DNA of 64,000 bases from Marthasterias glacialis (Eukaryota; Echinodermata; Asteroidea; Forcipulatida; Asteriidae): contig OU452223.1 in assembly GCA_911728455.2 (NCBI GenBank), positions 5,664,174 to 5,728,173 of the forward strand, in the 5' to 3' direction. Under the pieces are notes generated by a model. It was not told where the DNA came from. It was given only the letters and a program-made list of their open reading frames with translations, and searched no databases. Positions 48,654 through 61,000 of this stretch are shown here, piece by piece (positions within the stretch are counted from its first letter, which is position 1; each line of letters begins with the position of its first letter). A program made the position numbers and the translations under genes.

Positions 48654-49022
48654 TTGTCAACACCTAAAAACATCCAATGACGTCACATTTCAAATACATG
48701 GGTCTGTACATTTTTGTACATGACATTTTTATTCATTCCTAATTTTGATGATATTCAATCAAAAAGGCATTGAATTGACCTTTTGACTGACGCAAAAAAT
48801 TTCTCTTTTGAATGTACAGACCCATTTAATTTTGATATCAAATAATGTCATGTTTCAAATTGGCACTGAAAGAGTATAAAATAAAATGACATTTTACACC
48901 AGTTTTACGTGTGGTTAGAGAGTTGTAACTTTTTTTTCACTTTCATACAAGGACTATATATATTGGAAAATGAGTGTATCACAAAACTGACCATCGACGT
49001 TAGAGCCCCTCTTTAAAATGGT

Positions 49023-49028
49023 TTTATT
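49023..49028 (-). terminator. Poly(A) signal six bases after the stop codon of the second sulfotransferase
   Basis: The minus strand reads AATAAA here. If used, cleavage would fall inside the outer transposon end. Confidence 0.4.
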
Positions 49029-49033
49029 CAGTG

Positions 49034-52000
49034 TCAAGATCCGTCAGTAACGACGTCCAGCATTGGTTTTAACGAATGCGGGACGGAGAAACCAAAAAGT
49101 TCCATGTCAACGACGTAACGGGAGAGTAGGGCTTGAATATCGTTGGGCGGTAGGTCAGAGAAATAGCTTGCTATGTGGGACTCATCCGAACTGTTGGTTG
49201 GGTTAGTCGATTGTGGGTAGGATACTTTACCATTCAGTCCTGCAGCCTGCAATGTAAAATTAGCATCCTCATGCAGTGAGGAGAACTTCCCGATGATGTC
49301 ATAATTGATCATGCACGGTTGGCACATTTTATACATGTCGTTCCAATGTTCTGTCGGTCCTTCGTTGCTAAATGAGTTTTGGGAATCGCCGATGTACCGG
49401 ACAAACTGAGCGAAGGTCACGTTCAGGGTTCCATCAGGTCGCACGGGGACGTGCTTCGAGGAGCCGTAAGTTGCAATCTTCGGCCCGAAGTTCCGCCTGA
49501 AGATGGTGCTGGCGGCGTAGTCCTCCTGGAACTTGTCCCGGTAACCCGAGAGGATCCTCTCCAGCGGGTGCCGCACGAAGATGAATTTAGTGTAATTTTC
49601 TAATCTCTCCCTTGCTTCTGCTAGTGAGTACGAAGAGAGGGGTTTGATGAACTTTGATGATAGGGTATGCGTCTCTGACTGACCGATCAGTTTGGTATCA
49701 TTATATACCCCTTTCAGAACGAGCAGAATGCGCTTCCAATTGGTGCACCCTACCTTCGGGACATAACAGTAAATTAACTTGTGCGAGTCTAGTACCAGCA
49801 CGTGGTTTAACCTTTTTAGGAATTTGGTGTTTAGATTATGTTTGAGGCGCCGGCCAATAGTTGTGTTCTTGTATGTGCTGCATGTTGTGGAGACTCGTTC
49901 TTTTCTGGCTACTTGCTCACGAAGCCATTTGCACGATGCGTCACACGGAACCTGGTGGGGGAAAAATAAAGGGACAAATAAGGGGATCAGATAGGCGTAC
50001 ATTTTGTTCCACAGCCTTCACCTCTGTGAAACCCTAATTGAGAATGCCACCTTTTATCACTACCCACCCTTCTTCGCAAGTCTTATCTCAGAACAGAGAC
50101 TTGAGTAACGATCAAATAATATGTTTTCCTTTTTGAATTCTTCATCTCCATCTAAAACTTGACATGTTCGTAAGAATTTTCTCTGGACAGGCTCCTCCTT
50201 GGCCAACGGGCTACAATGGGCTATTCACCCACTGCCCTTGGTCAGCATTAATCCACAAAGTCTGGTTCCCAGTGATCAAACCCAGTGATCAAACCCAGTC
50301 ACAGGTCAGTCTGGTATATTGGTTCCGGATCAGAGTAAGGTCCGGGTCTTTCGACCCCAAATCTTGATCTGACTGACCGATTGGAAATCGGGTCTGTTAA
50401 AACGGATCCCAGTTGTCTAGACATTTTGATCGGGAGTTTGGGGGGGGGAGGCATAATTTAGGGTCCTTACTACTGTACCAATTAATAACAATATATAAGT
50501 TGATGTATCTGAACTTACTTGTATGCATTACGGAGCTGATGGTCTGGGTTAACATGTTACCTTCGTGAGCATGCAAAGCCTATCATCACCAGCACACAAA
50601 CTGAATACTGAAAATTCCGATTGCGCGCGTTTTTCCTTTTACTTTAAGCATGATTAAGTTGTAAAGTTCAGAGACTGATTTAAAAGTATTATTTTATAAT
50701 TTTTGCATTTTGGATTTTATACAGTACTCAATATTCATAAGTTACTTTTCTTCGATCTCATGTTGGGGGCTGGAGTGGGGCTGGAGGGGGCTATCATTTT
50801 GAGCAGGGCTCAATTCCTGATTTGACTGCATATCGGCATAAACTAGGCCTATATCTTTCGTGTGGATTCCCGTATCAGAAAATAATCGTATCGCGTACAA
50901 TACGGTATTGCTGTCATTATTGAAGTTAAAGGGAAATTGGCCTTTGCTGAATTCCCAATATATTTTTAAGCATGTTACCCATAATCTATTGGGTTGCTCA
51001 CAACGTATTTCCTTGTTATCATTATGCTTTGACCCCGCTGTGCAAGAATTGTGGTTGAATGTACCTTCATACTGATGCTCTGTACAATCACCTATATAGG
51101 CCTACATGTAGATCTAATACGTGCACTGTAGCCCCGCCCCCTTCCACCCCAAATCTAAAAGCAAAGTATTGGGTTTGTGGGTGTTGACAAGAAATAACAC
51201 TCCATGACATGCTGTTTATGTTACTTTTGGCTGATCTGTTGTTTTTTCCACTAAAATAAACCTCATTAGAAAAATCAGTGATGCATTGCGTCACATCATG
51301 CATCACTTCGCCATTGCTCGATCCCTCAGTGGTTATGGATGAATTGGTGTGAAAATGAGAACGTGTAAAGGAGTTTCCATAACATGAGTGCCCCATACAG
51401 TAACTGCGCATCTCCCGTATACACGAACATAAAGGGAAATACATGTGTTTTTTTACCCATGCAACTAAACCACACCGAGGCTAAAAGACATAATATATAG
51501 TCTGCCTCGTTTTGATACTATCCTTAGTGTGTAGATCATCATTGAGTTAGTTTTGTGTTTAGACAAGATGGATAACAACAAATTGTTACAACGTAGTCGA
51601 TGTTTAATGGGAGTTAACACTAACACCAGTACCTCATTTGCGAATAGACGACCGGCAGCCATTCGAAACGCTCGGCCCTCATTTATCAACCCCTCACTCA
51701 TTGGACCTGAGCAGAAAATGAAATATAAATATGCATTTCAATCAGTTGCAAATTAATATTAACATACGGAATACACCTTGACCGTGACTTAAATGGATTG
51801 ATCTCATTTTACAATAATTATTGCAATATTATAATTTGTTTTCTGAAGAATTACTTTATTCCACATTAACCGTTGAAGATAGTTTGTTTGACAAACCCTT
51901 TCATTGGTGTATATACATGTACATGTACACAGACTAATGCAAGGTCTGAGTTCACAACATTCTGTAATTTTACGGTGCTCAGGCAGAATAGGTGCCAAAC

Positions 52001-55000
52001 AATGGGATTTTTTGAACACTAGGTGGCAGCAGACTTGTAAGTTTTGTACGTAGTTCGGAGCATGCGCACATTCCCGAGAACGATGGGTTTATCTGGCTAG
52101 TCTGCTGCCAAACATATTGCCCTTTTCGAATCCACGGCTTCGGCTCCGGATTCGGCTCAGGCTAGCTTGGCACCGCGGTTGTTTTGACAATTGCGCGTGC
52201 TTTGCGGACGCGCTCAGGGCTTCAGACGAGAGGACGGAGCCTGAAGCCGAATCCAAAGCCGAAGCCGTGGATTCGAAAAGAGCCATAGTTACCAAAACAT
52301 CTCCTATTACCGTAAAATGTATCGTAAATTGCGTTAAAGAACATCTACAATACATAAACGGGATTCGGTATGTTGTAATGCTTCCCTCATTTAAAAAGCG
52401 GTTATTACAACGTAATAAATTACTGTGGATGCCTGTATACGGTGCGTTCAAAACCCATAAAATTTACGGTAATTTCTGATACCGTAATATCTTCTTTTTT
52501 TTATTAGTTTGTGTGAGGAATAAATCCTGGGCATTTTATTTATACTGCACATATTTTTTGAGAAACAGCGTAAATGTATAATCAACAAAAGATGGTTCAT
52601 TTTTTCCCACAAGCTACATGTACGATATCCATTAGATCGGAATCCAACACAATTGTCCCAAGTTGAAATCGTTATACAACGACCAGCACCACTTTCACAC
52701 CTATTTCCTTTTTCATTTTGGCTTTGAATCATCCATTAATTAATACACCATCTGAGACCCGTAAGTGATGCCGTAAGTGATGCAGTATGATCAATTTGAG
52801 TATATCATGATACGTGATGAACTGAACCGGTGAAGGGAATGAAGTGCGATAATAATTGTAACGCCGCCATTTTGCACGCTATCACCACAGTGTCCCGTTC
52901 ACTGAAAGAGAGCTGGGCCGTTCACTAACTCGAATTGACGGTATAAAGGTGATGGATAATTCCCCGACCTGAACACGTTTCCATTAGCCTTCTTCATTAG
53001 ATAGACGCTCCTTTTTTCTTTTTCTTTTGATAGTTTGGCTAAACCTGTTTGAATACATGTTTGTGTACTATACATGTACATTGTACATCCAAACCAAACA
53101 GATTTAATTGAGCAATGCTGTATACCGAAACAAACAAATAAACATCGACCAGTAATAATATATTATATTATTACTGGTCGATGTTTATTAATAATCTTTC
53201 AGTCATGAAAGTATAGACCATGTGACCTGTGACATCACAAGTTTACAGAGCCACAGAGCCTGGACTTCCTGCAGGCACGATTTGTACACAGCTCAATGGA
53301 AGAACTCATTAAATCTTATATTTTATGCGGATTATCATGCATTGTCTGATTTTTATCAACTTTTGATATGACGTTGACCCAACTGAAACCTTGTTCAGTT
53401 CTTACTTTCATAACTCTTAAATTTAATTTTACATTTTGTGTTATAATTTAAAATTGTAACACAACATATAAAATTTCCCATCTGACAAATGCAGCATCTT
53501 GCCTGTCAGAAAGGCCCTGGAATGTACAAGGTCACTCTTTTTGTAAAAATAAGTTACTGGTCTGTATTTTATATTTGGAGGGCAATCATTTTAGTTGTCC
53601 CGAAAAAGAATAACCCCAGCATATTAACACTGAAGTAAAGGACGAGGAAGTGAAATGGTTTTTAGTTGGTGGTTCAGTGTAAAGAACCCGCAGTAGACCG
53701 ATTGCGCGACCTGCTTCACGTGATCTATATGTGGTGATACATGGGTTGATGTGACCCCTTTAAACGCCTACGGCTCGAACACGTGTAGCCCCCAAAATAA
53801 TTAAATAAATAAATAAAATAAAATAAAATTTGTTTATCAAGTTTCTTTCTGTTTCACCCTGAATACTGGTATTTTGAAAGAATAATGGCATGTTAACAGC
53901 CATGTTCTCAAACATAAAAACGAACTCGTGTACACGTTTATCGGGTGACAAGTCTGTAGATGTTGATAAACAAAATCTACTAAGACTTCCTTGTGTAGTG
54001 TAAATATCTGAGTCAAAAGTAGCCATGAGAATGGTTTTTCGTAAAAACCGTCCACACTTTTCAGCATGTCACGTCACGCATTGCGGGAAGACTGAACGTC
54101 TATAAGAACATAGTCCTACAAACCCTATTGGAATTAGCTGGTGCGTTCTGTGGTTGTGATATGGCCCTGAGCAAGAGGTCAAATGTCACCAATTGTTATT
54201 TCAAGGGTCATAATTCACTTCAGCACGAATCTTCAGGGTTTGCCCATAGTAATTAAGTGTTTTCTTGACGAGCTTAGATTGACATTTCACCCAGTCCGCC
54301 AGCTTTTTCCGTCAGTAAAATAGAGTCCTTTTCTATATGGGTCATTCCATTAAGGCAGAACACTATAAAGGGACACCGTTACATCGTTACCACCTATGAA
54401 GCTTTTTCACCACTTCACTAGGCTACTTAGTCAGTCTTGCTTTACATAGTATAAACAACACCAAACAGGAATCATAAAAAGGTTTTACTTTGATTACGGT
54501 GGTGTCAAATAAAATGTGATACAGTGCTAGCACTGATGTAACGGGGACACCATAAGTGTGATGTTTGGTGTCCCCGTTACATCGTGACATATATCCTTAA
54601 TTTTCTCAGTCCTGTGCATGTTAATAGCCATGAAGGAAGTAATTTTTTTATTGATTTGGCATCAAGTTTCTGTTAAACATTATAAATTTGTTTTTGACTT
54701 TCCTGATATTGACAAATATGTGTTACAAGTATGGTGTCCCTGTTACATCGTCACCTTGGATTTTTAAGGATACTAGCAAAAAATATCAGGTAAGATGGTG
54801 TGGGAAGGATTTGAAACTTTCTGAAATACGTTTAACACCCAAATAAAAGGTTATGATTGATAAACAAAAATTAGAATCAACATTTTTTTCTAACAAAAAT
54901 TATAATATTGAAAAGCGTCACAAATTGTGTCCCCACTTTCATGGAATGACCCATATACATTTACGCTTTGCAACACTGGACTGGCCAGACGACCATTAGA

Positions 55001-58000
55001 AGAGAATTTTGACTATAATAGTCCTTGGCCTGCGGACCTCTGCCGTTAGCACTAGCAGGGAGACCGCTGATCTTATGTTGCTTGCCGTATATCATTTCGC
55101 TCGGTGCTGATGCGAACAGATAGATGGTAGGCTACCAGCCAAGACATGCCAAAACACATGATTTATATTTTTTGTGACTGATCCCATCGCGGCACACCAA
55201 GGATTGGAGGGGACCGCAAAGAAGCCTCGACACGTTTGTTTATGGGGCTTATGTTTATGTTGGCAAAAATGGGGTTGGGTCGACCCAGTTAAAAACATTC
55301 GTCTCATTCTCGTCCCCCCCCCCCCCACTAAAGAACATTTTAATTAAAATCTCATTTGCCTTATTTGTTTTCTTTCTCGCTTTGCTAATTATCACAAAGT
55401 GCGAGTTCCCTGAGGGCCCCGGCTCTACTGACCGGATGTCTGCTTTGTATTTCTAATGTGACCCAAAGAGCAAATTAACGGGAGTCATTCGGGTGAAATT
55501 ATTTAGCTTTGGAGTGTGACATCGGTAATTGCCCGCCGAATTCACTTTAACACCTGTAAGGTATATTCAACCTCTGTCCTTGCTCTATGATTTATCTTAC
55601 CATATATTATAGCAAAATGAGCTAACCAACCCTCATGAACTCTTTAGGTACTCTCTGGAAACCAGACGATATTAGACACCGGAAATATTTAAACTAAAAA
55701 TGTAGTACACGTTGCTTTCTCAACAGCATGGGACATGGTACTTGATAATTTGCAGGTTTTTTATGATTTGAAAGGAGGTTGTACCACTGAGTGTCGTCTT
55801 TGATTTCTCTTGACAGTAGGATTTCATGCAAACCAGTTATGGAAGACAACCTGCGAAAACGTCATTTTAAACGGTGCCCACGTTTTATGGCAAGACCGCG
55901 AACCTTACAATATTGACGTTTGGGGCATGTTGTGTACAAGAGTAATGATTAATAGATGGAATTTGGGTGAGCCGGCTTGGTGCCCAGACGTTTGGTTGGA
56001 TGTGGGTTTTTCCCTTGATGATCATATTAATTGTGTGTACCATGAAAGTTATAGATTGCATTCAGATTTAAGTCCGACAGTTATCACGTATCAGTCCCAT
56101 GTATTTTTGTAACCAGCGCCGTAACTAGGGGTGGTTTTGGGGTTTTTTTTTGGGGGGGGACACAAGAGGGACACCATTTTTCCTATGGTGGGGTGGGCAT
56201 TTTTGTCGAATTAAAACTGTAGTTTCCGTTTGTACTTCCTAAACAAGCCCCTTTGATGCGCTCTTGTAACGTGTTGAAGTAAAACAAAATACATTCTGCG
56301 TGTAAATAATATTTAAAAAAAAACTTGTTTTTAAAAACATTGAAATTATTACATAAAAGCTCATAAAATGTAACATTTTATTCCGGTAATTTTTACTCTC
56401 AACAGTCCAGATTTCACATGGGGGCACCGGGGGGCACAGACATCAGTTGGGAGGGGGAAGTGCCCCCACCCCGTGCCCCCCCCCCCCCCCCCGATAGTTA
56501 TGCCATTGTTTGTAACCAAATATTATACGGAAGATTTATTGGCGTAGCGCCCAAGAATAATAAACACGTTGCAGCTTCGTTCTATGACCTTCAGGTTTGA
56601 CTACTTACGGAAAAATCATTGCTGTCTGAGGTCACAGGTCATGGTTCTAAGAAGCTTGTATGGTTTTATCACGAGCACGCAGTCCCCCCCCCCCCTCCCA
56701 TACGACATCTCGTCTATAGTCACCATCTGGCCTCCGCTCATGCACTCTCAAAGGAGCTCAGTACGTGTCTTCCATGTTAGATTTCCCTTAAGTCGTAAAC
56801 AATATTATATACGTATATTGTTTATTTAGATTTTGTTCTGCAGTTTCCAATTCATATAAACAATAGTTTTGCTTTTGTTTGACTGACTGCATTTTAAAAC
56901 ACATTGGTATATTATCTTTAATTTCATTCTGAACCCGACGGTTTTATTTGAACAACCTTGCAGTGTAGTTTAAATCTTTTTTATGACTAAATCGTGAGCA
57001 CACATGTTATTAACAACTAGGCCAAAAAATGAGCAGAATACCAGTCACAAATGGGACATGCGACATGGTACAATTTGGCTGGTAACCTTATTCTGGTAAG
57101 CATAATTTTGTTGTGCTTAGTTACTATCAGTACTTCAGCAGCTTCATGACATTGGGCCCTTGGTGTCTGTACAAACACTGCATTTCTGTTTTATTATTTT
57201 TTTCATGTTTTTTTTGTTTTTATAAGTTATTAGTACGATTTGATTTATAGGTGTATCCGTATATAACTATAGAAAACTATATACGTTTGTTTTATTTGCA
57301 AAAAAATTTAATGGCCTCACGTTTCGACCCTAGCAAAATCTTTCTTCTTGTTGGACAAGTACTTAAAACAGATACAGAATTTACTGCTTTTCATAATGCG
57401 AACAATTCTTACGCAGGTCTAATTATCTCGATTCTCTACACCATTGAATTGGATTGAATTCAAATTGTATATCAATCAAAACGTCATCGAAGCCAGAGAC
57501 CGAATTAAGACACTATATACATCCCCTTTTATATTTATTACAAATTGACTGGGCTATCCGCACCACCAAGTCAGACCGCACCTGTGGTAGATTGGAAAGG
57601 TTTGAACAGCTGATAAGAACTCGATCCCATAATGGGTATTAGTTTTTGATGACAAGGCAATCTGCTGCATGTGACTTTTTTTATATCAGAGTGTACACTA
57701 TACCAATGTGACGAGCTTAACACATCACAGGCACACTGAAATATTAATGAGTAGCCGACCAATCGGCGACTTTGTACGGTTCGCTGGACCGAGACGGCCC
57801 CGTAGTATTTCTCCTCCTTTGGTGTACTTGATGGAGACTAATTAGCTGTCCAAACCATGGAAGAAATATTTATTAAATAAGACGATAATTTCAATGAGCA
57901 ACCTCTACACTATGCATTATGTATGCATGACCGACTGGACTATATCCGCATCATTAATTAAATTTCATGAATTAGATTGTTCTTCAAAATGAGATGTGTA

Positions 58001-61000
58001 TTTATTACATGCAACATCAATGTATTGGGGGAAATAATTATAGGATTTGTCAGGCCATGTATGTCAATGACAGATAGACTCATTTTGTTATAGATCACAA
58101 CAACTCACTTTAACTTTGTAGATTTAATTGTTTTGAAAATGATATATGTTTTTATTACATGATTGCAACATCAATATAAACAATTGAGGGGAGTCAAACC
58201 ACACCCAGACATTGTATTGTGGTGAACCTAATTGAACGGTTTCCTCTTAGGTTTTCCCGGCCAATTTAAAAAAAAAAATTACAGTTTAAAACCCGGCTCA
58301 TTCAGTTTCAATGAATGTTCCGTTGCATCAGCATTCAACAGTCAAAAGGAGAAATTCAGTTGCAACAATTTAGCCTTTATTGGTCAAGTAAGATTTGTCA
58401 AATTCATTAGTTCCCAAAGACCATTCAATTTCGCAGAAACCAGCAGAAAGAGGCTGGTCAACCATTCAATTTCATCAGTTATAAATATGTATAAGTTCAA
58501 CTAAAGAATGGTAAAAATATAGTCTTGAATGTGTATAAATGAAATAGAATTACTGAGAACGAAATCAAGCGCACAAACACGATACAACTAAAAAGAATCT
58601 CTATAGAATGAATATGCATGAGTTTGGAAGTTTTTTAATAAATAATACTAATAAAAAAATATTGAGCATATATATGGCGCTCTACCAAGCACACAGCGCC
58701 TATAACAAAAAACAACAAATAAACAAAAAAAACGAAATAACAAAACACTTATAAACAACACGTGACTAAGGAGCACGATGCACCTATTAGTGGAGTACGG
58801 TAACTTTCGCAAGAGAGAAACTCAATTAATTTTTTTGTGAAATTGACCGGGAAAACCTGTATACAGGCCCGATACTCACAGAGGCAACGGAGGCAATTGC
58901 CTCCATTGACCCTGGTCATTGCCTTGGTGCCCTTGAAATGTTCCAATAGAAATTAACAATTTCCTCATAAAGGTGCCCTTTATCAAGAAGAAAACGCCTT
59001 GGTGCCTTTGCCCTTTCAAGAACGGAGCAATCAGGCCTGCTATATTATTCAAACGCACGTAAATAAATTCGAGATGTACATCTGAGCATGGCCTGACCAT
59101 AGATAAAGGATTTGAGTTTTTGTAAGACCGACAAAATGTTGAACTGATACCCACTATCTACAAGTTATTCAGGAAATGTGCAAAGGGCTTTCCCACAAGG
59201 CTTCCACGGCTTTCCATTGACCTTGTATATTTGTGTCATGGCAGCTTTGCTCACAACACAAAGACAATGTCCCCCTATATAACACTTTCAAGATTGAACT
59301 ATACCAGCTAGTGAAACCCATGATAACATTACATATTCGTCTTGAAAGTTTACACATAAGTAGTAATGAATTCCAATTAAAAATGGCAGTCTTCAACCTA
59401 CGTTTGAAGATAGTTTGTAAAAAACTTTGGTATGACTTTTTCTTAATACTATCTAACGTGTATGAATTATTGAACGAAGATTCGTGAAGTGACATTTTCC
59501 TCACACAAAGATTTATTAAAATCCGCGTAAGTTGGTAATAATGACACGTCATGCAGGCGCACTTTTTTCTGAATACTGTTGTTTGTAAAGACCAATAAAC
59601 ATTTTTCTTGATCACGAGCCCACACAAAAGGGGGTTAGGCCTATCTAGCAAATTTATATTATCAAGTGCAATGGCATAGGCTTGCTGTTTAGTTGAACGT
59701 TGTAGTCCAATGAAGGTTTGAAATTTTGTCAAAAATGCCGGGGTCTTCTGTGATGCAATGGCTCCGTGATGAGAAGCAAACGCTTCTTTCCGGCCTGTGA
59801 GATTTTCAAAAGGTGTGTGAATTAAAGTCTGTTTACTAAATTGAACCACTGTCATAGTGTTTACTGTAAGTTCCACGTCATTACTAGATCGAAATCATCA
59901 AACCCACAATTACAGGTACAACGAAAACCTCCTTAAAAAAGGGGGGGGGGAGATTGTTCAATTTAGATGACTTTGTATTATTACATCTGTCGTGAACGTA
60001 TTTGTAAACAATTCACGTTTTTTTTCTCCACAATGGCAGAAGGATGCACCTCAATGTTTTCTCTGAAATATTCAATCACGATTCAATTTATTTGTCACTC
60101 CGAAGAAAATACTGTTTCTAATTGTAATAGGTTTCTCACAAATCGCAGAACGGAGATATTTCTCAAGAGTAATTGGATGTTTATCCTCAGTTTGTTTCAT
60201 AATAACAACCCTCTCCCTGGGCCCACTTGCCATCAGCTGAGGCCACCTATATCCTCAATCATCCAATATCTTCCACTCTTACGTCACTTCACGCCAACTT
60301 GCCAATCAATCAATCAATCAATCAATCAAAACATTGTATTTATTAGGCCGGTATCCATTAAAAGGCGCTTTGACCAAAAAAATGACCATGTAAACATGTG
60401 ACATCACCTGTTTACAAACTTACAGCCACAGAGCCTGGACTTTATACGCAGCTCAATTGAAGAAAAATAATAAATAATAATAATCAATACATCTTATATT
60501 TTATGGAGATTGCACTGTGTGATTTTAATAAACCTTTGATATGAAGAAAGGGGGCACAGTCTCAAAATGTGTTCAATTGTTGCGAGTTATGTGGAAATCA
60601 TGACAACAAAAATGTGAAATGTCCCATATGGCCAGTCTAGTATCTCGCCTGCCAGGCCCGGAAGCGGCCCGCGTCCCGGAATGTACAAAAGCTCACTCTT
60701 TTTGTAAACAAAGGTTACACAGGCTTACGGCCCGGTGAAAGGTCATCGTCCGCAATCCTCCAATTTCATGAAGAGGACTGGCCCCAAAAATCGTTGTCAC
60801 CAATCAATATTAGTATACCCTCTAATAACCACGGCAGGCCGGACACCATCGGTGGGTATGAATACTTGATTTAGTTTTCCGGTAAAATGGTACTACAGAT
60901 GTGTTAGTATTTTGACACCACTGTACTGAGGGTCAATGTTAAAACCTCATAATACTTCCAAAAGATCGAAGGAACATGTTTAAACGCATTGAATGATAGT

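Larger units (their letters stand above)
48046..49012. mobile_element. TTAA-flanked AGAGGGGCTC element, outer member of a nested stack
   Basis: TTAA at 48042-48045 and 49013-49016 bracket AGAGGGGCTCCAAGGTC and its mirror GACGTTAGAGCCCCTCT. The inversion continues through CAGTTTTGTGATGCACT on the left and GTGTATCACAAAACTG on the right. It is split by 48194-48653. Its right end is 18 bp from the stop codon of the second sulfotransferase. Confidence 0.8.
42965..49033. other. Convergent intergenic region between the two sulfotransferases
   Basis: It contains the 3' UTR of the first gene (AATAAA at 43430 and 43513), a satellite array split by a TTAA transposon, a MITE at 46199-46411, low-complexity T runs at 46660-46690, repeats at 46920-47130 and 47600-48000, and the nested stack 48046-49012. 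No further gene was recognised. Confidence 0.6.

Noticed and set aside
49952..50002. Start of the second sulfotransferase at the Met codon at 50002
   Set aside because: The sequence before 49951 looks like an intron end (pyrimidine tract and CAG), and the phase matches the paralogue's splice site.
52089..52479. Two 120-codon frames on opposite strands
   Set aside because: They come from the palindromic MITE 52122-52280 and its flanks; no family pattern.
55810..56112. 100-codon plus-strand frame with WKTTCENV and LGEPAWCPDVW
   Set aside because: It follows a possible acceptor but I recognise no domain, and no partner exon was found; left uncalled.
56610..56660. A 17-base segment on the minus strand (about 56600-56616) with acceptor and GTAAGTA donor that fits the phase of the missing second-sulfotransferase exon
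   Set aside because: It is too short and unconserved to accept without transcript evidence; splice-like words are common.
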